Origin: Halomonas urmiana
GTDB taxonomy: Bacteria > Pseudomonadota > Gammaproteobacteria > Pseudomonadales > Halomonadaceae
DNA length: 64,000 bases
Direction of reading: 5' to 3'
Assembly (NCBI RefSeq): GCF_005780185.1
Contig: NZ_VBUI01000012.1
Coordinates: forward strand, 1 to 64,000
In this document: positions 42,220 to 50,286 of the stretch, in pieces
Layout of the letters: each line of letters opens with the position of its first letter
Position numbering within the stretch: the stretch's first letter is position 1
Notes under the pieces: generated by a model
What the model saw: only the letters and a program-made list of their open reading frames with translations
Database searches by the model: none
Told to the model about the DNA's origin: nothing
Translations under genes and position numbers: made by a program

Positions 42220-43065
42220 ATGGCGTTTGATTCCACCTCCACCTATGTGGCCACCGAGGCCCTCAAGCAGGCGGTCAACGCCGCCGTGACCCTGGAGCGA
42301 CCGCTGCTGATCAAGGGCGAGCCGGGCACCGGCAAGACCCTGCTGGCCGAGGAGCTGGCGGTATCCTTGGGCACCGAGCTGCACACCTGGCACATCAAGT
42401 CCTCCACCAAGGCCGCCCAGGGGCTCTACGAGTATGATGCGGTGAGCCGGCTGCGCGACTCCCAGCTGGGCGTCGAGGGGGTGGAGAACGTCGCCAACTA
42501 CATCAAGCCCGGCAAGCTGTGGGACGCCTTCACCGCGGATCAGCGAGTGGTGCTGCTGATCGACGAGATCGACAAGGCGGACATCGAGTTCCCCAACGAC
42601 CTGCTCCAGGAGCTGGATCGCATGGAGTTCCATGTCTACGAGACCGGCGAGACCATTCGCGCCAGGCACCGCCCGATCATCGTCATCACCTCCAACAACG
42701 AGAAGGAGCTCCCCGACGCCTTCCTGCGCCGCTGCTTTTTCCACTACATCGAGTTCCCCGACCGGGAGACCATGCAGGCGATCGTCGACGTGCACTTCCC
42801 CGAGATCGCCCCGAGGCTGGTCGGCGAGGCGCTGGAGGTGTTCTTCGACCTGCGCCAGGCGCCGGGCCTGAAGAAGAAGCCCTCGACCTCGGAGCTGGTC
42901 GACTGGCTGAAGCTGCTGATGAGTGACGAGCTCGCCCGGGAGGCGCTCTACCAGCGCGCCCCGGCCAGGGCGATCCCGCCGCTGGCCGGGGCGCTGGTCA
43001 AGAACGAGCAGGATACCCAGCTGCTGGAACGGCTGGCCTTCATGATGCGCCGCAAGAGTCGCTGA
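42220..43065 (+). CDS. MoxR-type AAA+ ATPase
   Basis: This 281-residue ATPase has Walker A (LLIKGEPGTGKTLLAEELAV), Walker B (VVLLIDEIDKADIEFPNDLL), sensor 1 (IVITSNNEKELPDAFLRR) and the MoxR-typical FFHYIEFPDRETMQ. MoxR ATPases work as chaperones with a VWA partner to mature enzymes or complexes; the VWA gene follows after 3 nt. The target is unknown. Confidence 0.9.
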   Translation: MAFDSTSTYVATEALKQAVNAAVTLERPLLIKGEPGTGKTLLAEELAVSLGTELHTWHIKSSTKAAQGLYEYDAVSRLRDSQLGVEGVENVANYIKPGKLWDAFTADQRVVLLIDEIDKADIEFPNDLLQELDRMEFHVYETGETIRARHRPIIVITSNNEKELPDAFLRRCFFHYIEFPDRETMQAIVDVHFPEIAPRLVGEALEVFFDLRQAPGLKKKPSTSELVDWLKLLMSDELAREALYQRAPARAIPPLAGALVKNEQDTQLLERLAFMMRRKSR

Positions 43066-43068
43066 GCC

Positions 43069-44247
43069 ATGTTCATCGGCCTGTTCGAGACCCTCAAGCG
43101 TGCCGGGGTGCCGGTGTCGCTGCGCGAGCTGCTCGACCTCCATGCGGTGGTGGCGCGCGGCGTGGTATTCGCCGACATGGAGGCCTTCTACCGCATCGCC
43201 CGCACCGTGATGGTCAAGGATGAACGCCACTTCGACCGCTTCGATCGTGCCTTCGCCGCCTGGTTCGAGGGACTGGAGGACATGAACGCCGCCATCGAGG
43301 CGCTGATCCCCGACGATTGGCTGCGCCGGGAGTTCGAGAAGCAGCTCTCCGCGGAGGAGAAGGCGCAGATCGAGTCCCTGGGGGGGCTCGAGAAGCTGAT
43401 CGAGACCTTCAAGCAGCGCCTGGAGGAGCAGCAGGAGCGCCACGCCGGCGGCAACAAGTGGATCGGCACCGGCGGCACCAGCCCCTTCGGCGCCTACGGC
43501 TACAACCCCGAGGGGATCCGCATCGGCCAGGAGGGCTCCCGCCACCGCCGGGCGGTGAAGGTGTGGGACGAGCGGCGCTTCCGCGACTACGACGATTCGC
43601 TGGAACTGGGCACCCGCAACATCAAGATGGCGCTGCGTCGGCTCAGGAAGTTCGCCCGCCAGGGGGCGGCGGAGGAGTTCGACGTCGACGCCACCATCCG
43701 CGAGACGGCCCGCGACGCGGGGCTTCTCAACGTGCAGATGCGCCCCGAGCGCCACAACGCGGTGAAGGTGCTGCTGCTGCTCGACGTGGGCGGCTCCATG
43801 GACGACCACATCCGCACCTGCGAGGAGCTCTTCTCCGCGGCGCGCGCCGAGTTCAAGCACCTGGAGGCCTACTACTTCCACAACTGCCCCTACGAGGGGC
43901 TGTGGCGCGACAATTCTCGCCGCCATCATGAGCGCATCCCGACGCTGGACGTGCTGCACACCTATGGCGACGACTACCAGGTGGTGATCGTCGGCGACGC
44001 CGCCATGTCGCCGTACGAGATCACCCATCCCGGCGGCAGCGTGGAGCACTTCAACGACGAGACCGGGGCCGCCTGGCTCCAGCGCCTGACGGCGAAGTTC
44101 CCGCGCCTAGCGTGGCTCAACCCCATGCCGCCGCGCGCCTGGGCGTTCACCCACTCCACCCAACTGATCCGCGAGCTGATCGACGACCGCATGTACCCCA
44201 TGACCCTCGAGGGGCTGGAAAGCGCCATGCGGGAACTGGCCCGGTAG
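43069..44247 (+). CDS. VWA-domain protein (CoxE-like), partner of MoxR ATPase
   Basis: This 392-residue protein has a helical N-terminal half (SLRELLDLHAVVARGVVFAD, a coiled-coil-like QIESLGGLEKLIETFKQRL) and a C-terminal VWA domain (VKVLLLLDVGGSMDDHIRTC, VVIVGDAAMSPYEITHPGG). The MIDAS pattern reads D-V-G-G-S, with Gly for the first Ser; I recall the same pattern in related CoxE-type proteins but could not check. It has no signal peptide, so it acts in the cytoplasm. Confidence 0.88.
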   Translation: MFIGLFETLKRAGVPVSLRELLDLHAVVARGVVFADMEAFYRIARTVMVKDERHFDRFDRAFAAWFEGLEDMNAAIEALIPDDWLRREFEKQLSAEEKAQIESLGGLEKLIETFKQRLEEQQERHAGGNKWIGTGGTSPFGAYGYNPEGIRIGQEGSRHRRAVKVWDERRFRDYDDSLELGTRNIKMALRRLRKFARQGAAEEFDVDATIRETARDAGLLNVQMRPERHNAVKVLLLLDVGGSMDDHIRTCEELFSAARAEFKHLEAYYFHNCPYEGLWRDNSRRHHERIPTLDVLHTYGDDYQVVIVGDAAMSPYEITHPGGSVEHFNDETGAAWLQRLTAKFPRLAWLNPMPPRAWAFTHSTQLIRELIDDRMYPMTLEGLESAMRELAR

Positions 44248-44254
44248 GCCTTAT

Positions 44255-44330
44255 ATAGCCCTCAAAGGCTATTTGTCATGAATATAGCCTTAAAGGGCTA
44301 TCATGGCGACAAATAGCCCTTACGGGCTAT
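44255..44330. promoter_or_regulatory. Three 18-bp palindromes at 29-bp period upstream of satD-like gene
   Basis: ATAGCCCTCAAAGGCTAT (44255-44272), ATAGCCTTAAAGGGCTAT (44284-44301) and ATAGCCCTTACGGGCTAT (44313-44330) share the ideal form ATAGCCCTTAAGGGCTAT. Starts are exactly 29 bp apart. The array fills the gap after the VWA gene and ends 35 bp before the satD-like ATG, so it probably overlaps that promoter. Confidence 0.8.
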
Positions 44331-44365
44331 ACTCGAGACACGCCCCCGAAGGAGGGAGGAGACCC

Positions 44366-45001
44366 ATGCCAGAGCGCATCGCGGTGCTGACCGGCGACGT
44401 GATCGACTCGCGCAAGGTCGGGGATCGCCCTCGCCTCTACCGGCTGCTGGATGAGCGCCTGGCCGAGCTGGCCGCCCGGCATGGCGGCCACGGCGAACGC
44501 TTCCGGGGCGACGGCTTCCAGCTCGCCCTGCCCCGAGCAGCGCCGGCCATGGAGGCGGCGGTGGCCCTGCGGGCGGCGCTGATCGAGCACTCCGAGCCCG
44601 ACCAGCGCTGGGATGCCCGTATCGCCGTGGCGGTCGGGCCGGCGGAGCGCGGCATCGCCGCGGCCGACGGGGCCACCTTCGTCGCCTCGGGACGCGCCCT
44701 GGATGCCCTGGCCGATAGCAGCGCCCACCTGTCGCTGGCCCGGCTCGAGGCCCCCGAGGATCCCGGCCTCGCCCTGCTGGTCCGCTTCATCGACGACCTG
44801 CTGGACGGCTGGTCGCCCTACTCCGCCGAGGTCGTCGGGCTGAGCCTGCACCACGACGCCTCCCAGCAGGCCCTGGCCGAGCGTCTCGGCATTCGCCAGC
44901 CCAGCGTGCACAAGCGCCTGCGTGCCGCCCGCTGGACCCTGCTCTCCGACACCCTCGACTACCTGCGGCAGCGCCTCGCCGACGAGGAGGGAGCGCCATG
45001 A
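44366..45001 (+). CDS. SatD-like protein with C-terminal HTH
   Basis: This 211-residue protein starts with the SatD-type motif [18 protein letters not shown], has a nucleotidyl-cyclase-like middle ([31 protein letters not shown]) and ends in an HTH ([20 protein letters not shown]). GGAGG precedes ATG 44366. It overlaps the DUF3307 gene by ATGA. The HTH and the palindrome array directly upstream suggest autoregulation; function of the family is poorly known. Confidence 0.78.
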   Translation: MPERIAVLTGDVIDSRKVGDRPRLYRLLDERLAELAARHGGHGERFRGDGFQLALPRAAPAMEAAVALRAALIEHSEPDQRWDARIAVAVGPAERGIAAADGATFVASGRALDALADSSAHLSLARLEAPEDPGLALLVRFIDDLLDGWSPYSAEVVGLSLHHDASQQALAERLGIRQPSVHKRLRAARWTLLSDTLDYLRQRLADEEGAP

Positions 45002-45753
45002 GCGCCGATGCCCTGTCACTGCTCATGGGCCTGCTCCTTGCCCACCTGGTCGGCGACTTCCTGCTGCAGCCGCGCCCCTGGGTGGAGGAGCGCTACCGGC
45101 TGCGCCACCGCTCCCCGCGCCTGCTCCAGCATGCCGGCCTTCACGGGCTGCTCGCCGGGGGCGTGCTGCTGGTGGCGACTGCGGCCATGCCCCGGGGCCT
45201 CGCCGCGGTGTTGCTCGGCGCCCTGACGGTGGCCGCCAGCCACTGGCTGATCGACCTGGCCAAGTCGCGACGGCCGGCCGGCGAGCTGCGCTGGTTCCTG
45301 CTCGACCAGGCCGCTCACCTGCTGGTGCTGCTGGGGCTGTGGCTGGCCTGGCAGGAGAGCCTCGCCCCGCTGGCGGCGCTGGGCGCCTGGCTGGCCACGC
45401 CCACGGTGCTGGGGGTGGCCACCGCCTACCTGGTGGTGACGCGTCCGCTGTCGATCGCCATCGCCCTGGTCATGCAGCGCTGGAGCGAGCAGCTCGAGGA
45501 GACCGGCACCCTGGCCAGCGCCGGGGCGCGCATCGGCGTGCTGGAGCGGCTGCTGGTGCTGACCCTGGTGCTGCTCGACCAGCTCACCGCGGTCGGCTTC
45601 CTGCTCGCCGCCAAGTCGGTGCTGCGCTTCGGCGACCTGCGCGACTCCCGCGACCGCAAGCTCACCGAATACGTGCTGCTCGGCACCCTGCTCAGCGTCT
45701 CCACCACCCTGGTGCTGGGCATGCTGGTGCGCCTGCTGCTGCTCGAGGGCTGA
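44998..45753 (+). CDS. DUF3307 membrane protein
   Basis: This 251-residue integral membrane protein begins with the DUF3307 signature [20 protein letters not shown], has a conserved His-Asp pair in [15 protein letters not shown] and [14 protein letters not shown], and about five to six membrane segments. It is translationally coupled to the SatD-like gene, a pairing I recall as recurrent. Its role is unknown. Confidence 0.82.
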   Translation: MSADALSLLMGLLLAHLVGDFLLQPRPWVEERYRLRHRSPRLLQHAGLHGLLAGGVLLVATAAMPRGLAAVLLGALTVAASHWLIDLAKSRRPAGELRWFLLDQAAHLLVLLGLWLAWQESLAPLAALGAWLATPTVLGVATAYLVVTRPLSIAIALVMQRWSEQLEETGTLASAGARIGVLERLLVLTLVLLDQLTAVGFLLAAKSVLRFGDLRDSRDRKLTEYVLLGTLLSVSTTLVLGMLVRLLLLEG

Positions 45754-45800
45754 AGGGGCCGAGAGTCACCCGGCCCGCCACACCGGGCAGGCACAAGCTT

Positions 45801-45829
45801 TTGCCGCCCCGGACGGCGGGCCGTACAAT
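45801..45829 (+). promoter_or_regulatory. Sigma70-type promoter for proS
   Basis: TTGCCG (45801-45806), 17-bp spacer, TACAAT (45824-45829), 77 bp upstream of the proS ATG. Confidence 0.6.
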
Positions 45830-45905
45830 GCTCGGTCATTGCCGCCGCCCTTTGCGGCCCCGCTTCCGTCACCCGCACGAACACGCTCGAGGAACCGCCG
45901 GACCC

Positions 45906-47627
45906 ATGCGCGCTAGCCAACTGTTGATCGCCACCCTCAAGGAAACCCCCGCCGACGCCGAGGTCGTCAGCCACCAGCTGATGCTGCGCTCCGGGATGAT
46001 CCGCCGCCTCACCTCCGGCCTCTATACCTGGCTGCCGCTGGGGCTCAAGACGCTGCGCAAGGTGGAGCGCATCGTGCGCGAGGAGATGGATCGCGCCGGC
46101 GCCCAGGAGGTGCTGATGCCGGCGGTGCAGCCCGCCGAGCTGTGGCAGGAGTCGGGCCGCTGGGAGCAGTATGGCCCGGAGCTGCTGCGCCTCAAGGATC
46201 GTCACGAGCGCGACTACTGCGTCGGCCCCACCCACGAGGAGGTGATCACCGACCTGGTGCGCAAGGAGATCGCCAGCTACAAGCAGCTGCCGGCCAACTT
46301 CTACCAGATCCAGACCAAGTTCCGCGACGAGATCCGGCCGCGCTTCGGGGTGATGCGCTCCCGCGAGTTCATCATGAAGGACGCCTACTCCTTCCACGTG
46401 GACGAGGCCTCGCTGATGGAGACCTACCAGGTGATGTATGACGCCTATGTGCGTATCTTCACCCGCCTGGGACTGGACTTCCGTCCGGTGCTCGCCGACA
46501 CCGGTGCCATCGGCGGCACCGACTCTCACGAGTTTCATGTGCTGGCCGACTCCGGCGAGGACGATATCGTCTTCTCCACCGAGTCCGACTACGCCGCCAA
46601 CATCGAGAAGGCGGAAGCGCTGCCGGCGCCGCTGGGTACCGTGCTCGAGCCTGCCGCGCCCACCGAGGAACTGCGCCTGGTCGACACGCCCCACGCCAGG
46701 ACCATCGCCACCCTGGTGGAGCAGCACGGGCTGCCCATCGAGAAGACGATCAAGACACTGATGGTGCACGGCACCGAGGGCGGGCTGATCGCCCTGCTGG
46801 TGCGCGGCGACCACGAGCTCAACGAGATCAAGGCCGAGCACCTGGCCGAGGTGGCCGCCCCGCTGACCATGGCCTCCGAGGAGGAGATCCGCGCGGTGGT
46901 GGGCGCCGGCCCCGGTTCGCTGGGTCCGGTGAACCTCGAGATGCCGATCATCATCGATCGCAGCGTGGCGATGATGAGCGACTTCGGCGCCGGCGCCAAC
47001 GTCGACGGCCAGCACTACTTCGGCATCAACTGGGAGCGCGACGTGGCGCTGCCCAAGGTCGCCGACCTGCGCAACGTGGTGGAGGGCGATCCCTCGCCGG
47101 ACGGCCAGGGCGAACTGGCGATCAAGCGCGGCATCGAGGTCGGCCACGTCTTCCAGCTCGGCCAGAAATACTCTGAGGCGATGAACGCCACCGTGCTGGG
47201 GGACGAAGGTCGTGCCGTGCATCCCTGGATGGGCTGCTATGGTATCGGGGTGACCCGGGTCGTGGCCGCCGCCATCGAGCAGAACCACGACGCGGCCGGG
47301 ATCATCTGGCCCGACGCCATTGCGCCCTTCCACGTCGCCATGGTGCCGATGAACGCCCACAAGTCGCAGCGAGTGCGCGAGGAGTCCGAGCGACTCTACC
47401 AGGCGCTCACCGCCGCCGGCCTCGAGGTGCTGCTGGATGATCGCGACCTGCGCCCGGGCGTGCGCTTCGCCGACCACGAGCTGATGGGCATTCCCCACCG
47501 CCTGGTCGTCGGCGACCGGGGGCTGGACAAGGAAGAGCTCGAATACAAGGGACGCCGTGACAGTGACGCCACCATGGTACCGGCAGGAGAGATCATCGAC
47601 TTCCTGCGCGAGAAGGTCGCGATCTAG
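45906..47627 (+). CDS. proS: Prolyl-tRNA synthetase
   Basis: This class II aminoacyl-tRNA synthetase of 573 residues charges tRNA-Pro. It has motif 1 region ([20 protein letters not shown]), motif 2 ([31 protein letters not shown]), an inserted YbaK-type editing domain (about residues 230-390, [20 protein letters not shown]), motif 3 ([19 protein letters not shown]) and an anticodon-binding C-terminus ([19 protein letters not shown]). ATG 45906 matches the usual bacterial start [13 protein letters not shown]. Frame continuations upstream overlap DUF3307 and are rejected. Confidence 0.97.
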   Translation: MRASQLLIATLKETPADAEVVSHQLMLRSGMIRRLTSGLYTWLPLGLKTLRKVERIVREEMDRAGAQEVLMPAVQPAELWQESGRWEQYGPELLRLKDRHERDYCVGPTHEEVITDLVRKEIASYKQLPANFYQIQTKFRDEIRPRFGVMRSREFIMKDAYSFHVDEASLMETYQVMYDAYVRIFTRLGLDFRPVLADTGAIGGTDSHEFHVLADSGEDDIVFSTESDYAANIEKAEALPAPLGTVLEPAAPTEELRLVDTPHARTIATLVEQHGLPIEKTIKTLMVHGTEGGLIALLVRGDHELNEIKAEHLAEVAAPLTMASEEEIRAVVGAGPGSLGPVNLEMPIIIDRSVAMMSDFGAGANVDGQHYFGINWERDVALPKVADLRNVVEGDPSPDGQGELAIKRGIEVGHVFQLGQKYSEAMNATVLGDEGRAVHPWMGCYGIGVTRVVAAAIEQNHDAAGIIWPDAIAPFHVAMVPMNAHKSQRVREESERLYQALTAAGLEVLLDDRDLRPGVRFADHELMGIPHRLVVGDRGLDKEELEYKGRRDSDATMVPAGEIIDFLREKVAI

Positions 47628-48324
47628 GCGCCTGTGGGACGCCGCCCTGGCGGTGGCCTGTTTCCTGCCCGCCGTGATGGCCCTGGGCCAGGGCGACCGG
47701 GACTTCCTTGCCGCCCTGCCCGCCGACCACCAGGTCGCCGAACTCGTGCCGTCGGCGCTCTCCTCCGATCGCCCCGTTTCCTTCGTGCAGGCCCTGCCCT
47801 CGGCGCCCGCCAGCCTACGCGACACCCTCGACACCGTGCGCGACGCGCCGGTGCCGCCCGCCGATATCTGGGCCGCGCGCCAGTGGCTCAACGCCATGGA
47901 GCCGCGTCTCGCCCGCTACGTCCCGGAGGCGCAGCGTCGCCGGGCGCTACTGGGCCGCATCCACCACGAGGCGCGCCTGGCGGGCCTTGCCCCAGCGCTG
48001 GTGCTGGCGGTGATCCAGGTCGAGAGCGCCTTCCAGGCCGAGGCCGTCTCCTCGGCCGGCGCCGTCGGGCTGATGCAGATCATGCCGTTCTGGGTCCGCG
48101 AGCTGGGCCTGCCCGCCGACGATCTCAAGGACCCGCATCGCAACCTCCGCTACGGCTGCACGATCCTGGCCCACTACCTGGCCGTGGAGCGCGGCGACCT
48201 GACTCGGGCACTGGCGCGCTACAACGGCAGCCTCGGCAAGACCTGGTACCCGGAACGGGTGATGCGCGCCCTGGCCAACCGCTGGTCGCTGCAGGACGCC
48301 AGCCGCGCCACCGCCCGGCGCTGA
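47557..48324 (+). CDS. Lytic transglycosylase (SLT family)
   Basis: This 255-residue protein overlaps the end of proS by 71 nt if GTG 47557 or 47563 is used. A basic N-region is followed by a hydrophobic signal segment ([19 protein letters not shown]), so it is exported. The SLT domain has catalytic Glu in [20 protein letters not shown], then [16 protein letters not shown] and [16 protein letters not shown], as in soluble lytic transglycosylases that cleave peptidoglycan to anhydromuropeptides. The ampG-type permease at 50287 could import the products. Confidence 0.87.
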   Translation: MTVTPPWYRQERSSTSCARRSRSRRLWDAALAVACFLPAVMALGQGDRDFLAALPADHQVAELVPSALSSDRPVSFVQALPSAPASLRDTLDTVRDAPVPPADIWAARQWLNAMEPRLARYVPEAQRRRALLGRIHHEARLAGLAPALVLAVIQVESAFQAEAVSSAGAVGLMQIMPFWVRELGLPADDLKDPHRNLRYGCTILAHYLAVERGDLTRALARYNGSLGKTWYPERVMRALANRWSLQDASRATARR

Positions 48325-48368
48325 ATTAGCAGTGTAAGGGCGGAGCGCGCAACGCACAGACGAAAAAA

Positions 48369-48390
48369 AGCCGACCCAAGTGGGTCGGCT
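48369..48390 (-). terminator. Rho-independent terminator of the ccoM-like gene
   Basis: AGCCGACCC, loop, GGGTCGGCT, a perfect 9-bp stem with 4-nt loop, followed on the minus strand by seven T. It lies 50 bp after the stop of the small ORF on that strand. Confidence 0.88.
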
Positions 48391-48439
48391 ACTGGGGGGA
48401 AAGCTCCCCCCTCCCCTGACGACTAGTGAAGCGGCTGGA

Positions 48440-48556
48440 TCAGTGCTTGTTCTTGCGATGATGATCGCGAACGATGAACGCGACCCAGCCCCCCATGAAA
48501 GCGATCATCATCGCGACGGTAACGAGTCCAAAGATTACGGCGTCATCCAGATACAT
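48440..48556 (-). CDS. ccoM: Small membrane protein, CcoM-like cbb3 oxidase subunit
   Basis: This 38-residue ORF reads MYLDDAVIFGLVTVAMMIAF, then MGGWVAFIVRDHHRKNKH: a short N-terminus, one membrane helix and a basic tail. The pattern (D..V..G..TV..M.AF..G...FI..D..RK) fits CcoM, the assembly/stability subunit of cbb3-type cytochrome oxidase known from Pseudomonas. GGGAGG lies 8 nt before ATG 48556, a strong terminator follows, and two Anr/FNR-like boxes lie upstream. The gene symbol rests on my memory of a very short family; a DUF3149-type protein is the alternative. Confidence 0.72.
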   Translation of the reverse strand: MYLDDAVIFGLVTVAMMIAFMGGWVAFIVRDHHRKNKH

Positions 48557-48616
48557 GGTGTGTCCTCCCGTCGCGATGTGTTGAGTGCACTCTAGCGCGG
48601 CATCGCGGGACGTAAA

Positions 48617-48681
48617 CTGACCTGCATCAAGTTTGTCACCGGCCCCGGGGTCGAAGGCCGGCGAGACTTGACGCAGGTCAG
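48617..48681 (-). promoter_or_regulatory. Anr/FNR-like sites upstream of the ccoM-like gene
   Basis: On the minus strand TTGATGCAGGTCAG (48617-48630) and, on the plus strand, TTGACGCAGGTCAG (48668-48681) match TTGAY-N4-RTCAA at 9 and 8-9 of 10 positions. The nearer lies 61 bp upstream of the ATG. Oxygen-limited induction of a cbb3 oxidase subunit would be expected. Confidence 0.5.
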
Positions 48682-48817
48682 ATTCGGGGGCGCCTACGGC
48701 AGATTCGGCGCCGAAACGCCGTGCTTAGCGCTCGACATCGAGCGCGATCAACCCGGTCGCCTCCACCGGCAGGCGACGCCGGATCGCGTCCGGGGCATTG
48801 TCGACCGACGCCGACAC

Positions 48818-49324
48818 TCAGACCATCTTCTTGTCTTCGACCTCACCGGGCTCGGTGCCGGGCGGCAGCGGATGGCCCTTGGCCAGCTCGGCGCGGGTCG
48901 CCTCGCGGACCTCGAGCACCTCGAGGCGATAGCGCAGGGTGTGGCCGGCCAGCGGGTGGTTGGTGTCGATCAGCACGCCGTCGTCGCGCACCTCGAGGAT
49001 GGTGACGATCTCGGGGCCGTCGTCGCCGGGGGTCTGGAAGCGCATGCCGGGGGCGAGGTCGGGGGCGGGAAAAGCGTCTCGCCCGACCTCGCGCACCAGC
49101 GCCTCGTCGCGCAGCCCGTAGGCCTCGGCCGGCAGCAGGGTGACGGAGAGCTCGGCGCCAACGGCTCGGCCCGCCAGGGTATGCTCCAGGCCGGCCATGA
49201 TGTTGCCATGGCCGTGCAGGTACTCGAGCGGCTGCGCCCGGGCCCGGGAGTCGTCGAGGACGTTACCGTCGCTATCGCTGAGCACGTAGTGCAGGGTCAC
49301 GACGCGTTGAGAGTCGATGGTCAT
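48818..49324 (-). CDS. FKBP-type peptidyl-prolyl isomerase (SlyD-like)
   Basis: This 168-residue protein has the split FKBP domain of SlyD/FkpB proteins: VVTLHYVLSDSDGNVLDDSR, YLHGHGNIMAGLEHTLAGRA, then an insert-in-flap region (AYGLRDEALVREVGRDAFP) and DTNHPLAGHTLRYRLEVLEV. The C-terminus lacks the His/Cys-rich metal tail of SlyD. ATG 49324 has GGAGA upstream. It follows rfaH by 46 bp on the same strand. Confidence 0.9.
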   Translation of the reverse strand: MTIDSQRVVTLHYVLSDSDGNVLDDSRARAQPLEYLHGHGNIMAGLEHTLAGRAVGAELSVTLLPAEAYGLRDEALVREVGRDAFPAPDLAPGMRFQTPGDDGPEIVTILEVRDDGVLIDTNHPLAGHTLRYRLEVLEVREATRAELAKGHPLPPGTEPGEVEDKKMV

Positions 49325-49370
49325 GGGGTCTCCTTGGGCGATGGGATAAAGAGGGGGGCGAGGCGGTCGC

Positions 49371-49913
49371 CTAGTCGCGGCGGCGCAGCTGGCCGACGGG
49401 CATCTCCAGGCGCTGCTGCTTGTGCAGCAGATTGAGCAGCACGATGGCGCGCTCCTCGCCCTTATGGCTCGCGAACACCGCCTGCAGGTCCTTGAAGGGG
49501 CCCTCGGTGATCTCCACCGCCTCGCCGGCGCGGAAGTAGACGTTCGCCGTCGCGTCGTCGGCGTCGCTGCCATGCTCGAGCAAGGCCTCGACCAGCGCAT
49601 CGCTGACCGGCACCGGCTGAGCGAGGCCGAAGGTGACGATCTTCAGCACCCCGCGGGTAGAGCGGATGGGGCGCCAGTTGCTGGCCAGGCGATCGAGCCG
49701 GATGAACAGGTAGTAGGGGAAGAGCGGTTCATTGACCCACTCGAGCTTGCCGCGGCGCTTCTTCTGCACCTGCAGCACGGGATGGAAGATCTCGTAGTCC
49801 TGGTTGGTCAGGTGCTCGGCGGCGCGGAAGGATTCGCCGCCCTTGCACTGAACGGCGTACCAGCGGGGGACGGCATCATCGGCCTCGTCGTGACGAATCT
49901 CTGAATCGCTCAT
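49371..49913 (-). CDS. rfaH: Transcription antitermination factor RfaH
   Basis: This 180-residue NusG paralogue has RWYAVQCKGGESFRAAEHLT, VNEPLFPYYLFIRLD and SNWRPIRSTRGVLKIVTFG in the NGN domain. The C-terminal part contains GEAVEITEGPFKDLQAVFAS and GEERAIVLLNLLHKQQRLEM. RfaH recruits to ops sites on RNA polymerase and suppresses termination in long operons. It is monocistronic or co-transcribed with the FKBP gene. No ops element (GGCGGTAG-N2-TG) was noticed in the window. Confidence 0.9.
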   Translation of the reverse strand: MSDSEIRHDEADDAVPRWYAVQCKGGESFRAAEHLTNQDYEIFHPVLQVQKKRRGKLEWVNEPLFPYYLFIRLDRLASNWRPIRSTRGVLKIVTFGLAQPVPVSDALVEALLEHGSDADDATANVYFRAGEAVEITEGPFKDLQAVFASHKGEERAIVLLNLLHKQQRLEMPVGQLRRRD

Positions 49914-49937
49914 ATGGCTCCTGATCGGCTTCCTGCA

Positions 49938-50101
49938 AGGAGCCTGTCGGATTTGACCGATCGTCGCGAGAGATGCGGATGTCGAGACAAGGTCATCGAT
50001 CTGATGAGGCGAATAGCGCGCTATTTCATAAATCAGATCGAATGACGTTGGCCGAAAGACCGGATCTCGCAGCAGATCAGCGTTAAGTTCGACAGGCTCC
50101 T
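49938..50101. mobile_element. MITE-like foldback element, 164 bp
   Basis: Terminal inverted repeats AGGAGCCTGTCG and CGACAGGCTCCT enclose no ORF. The interior is a nested palindrome: TCGATCTGAT (49996-50005) pairs with ATCAGATCGA (50032-50041) around a perfect 14-bp AATAGCGCGCTATT (50012-50025), and the outer arms are also partly complementary. It lies between rfaH and ampG. No target duplication is evident. Confidence 0.7.
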
Positions 50102-50286
50102 AGAATCACTGCCGGCGCTCTGCAACAATCCCACCGCATGTCGACCCGGGAAACGGCCCGCGGACGACATGGGTCGAACGGCCACTGGCCCGGCGACTGA
50201 GTCATAATTTTATCATCGATGGCGGGGACCTGCGTGACCGCCCTCGAGTCCCGACACACGCCCCGGCGCAAGGAGTCCTGCCCGAC
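50102..50286. other. Intergenic region upstream of ampG
   Basis: No gene is seen; it must contain the ampG promoter. An AT-rich stretch (TCATAATTTTATCATCGATGG at about 50202, partly symmetrical) and AAGGAG 12 nt before the ATG at 50287 are the only signals noted. Confidence 0.45.

Noticed and set aside
43750..43830. Degenerate MIDAS (DVGGS) as evidence that the VWA protein is inactive
   Set aside because: The domain is otherwise well kept and I recall the same pattern in related CoxE-like proteins, so it is probably family-typical.
44922..45905. N-terminal extension of the proS frame by about 330 codons
   Set aside because: It overlaps the SatD-like and DUF3307 genes in another frame, is Pro/Arg/Gly-rich, and crosses the proS promoter. 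The standard start at 45906 is clear.
48380..48595. Plus-strand 71-codon ORF opposite the ccoM-like gene
   Set aside because: The minus-strand ORF has a Shine-Dalgarno, a membrane helix and a terminator; the plus-strand one has none of these.
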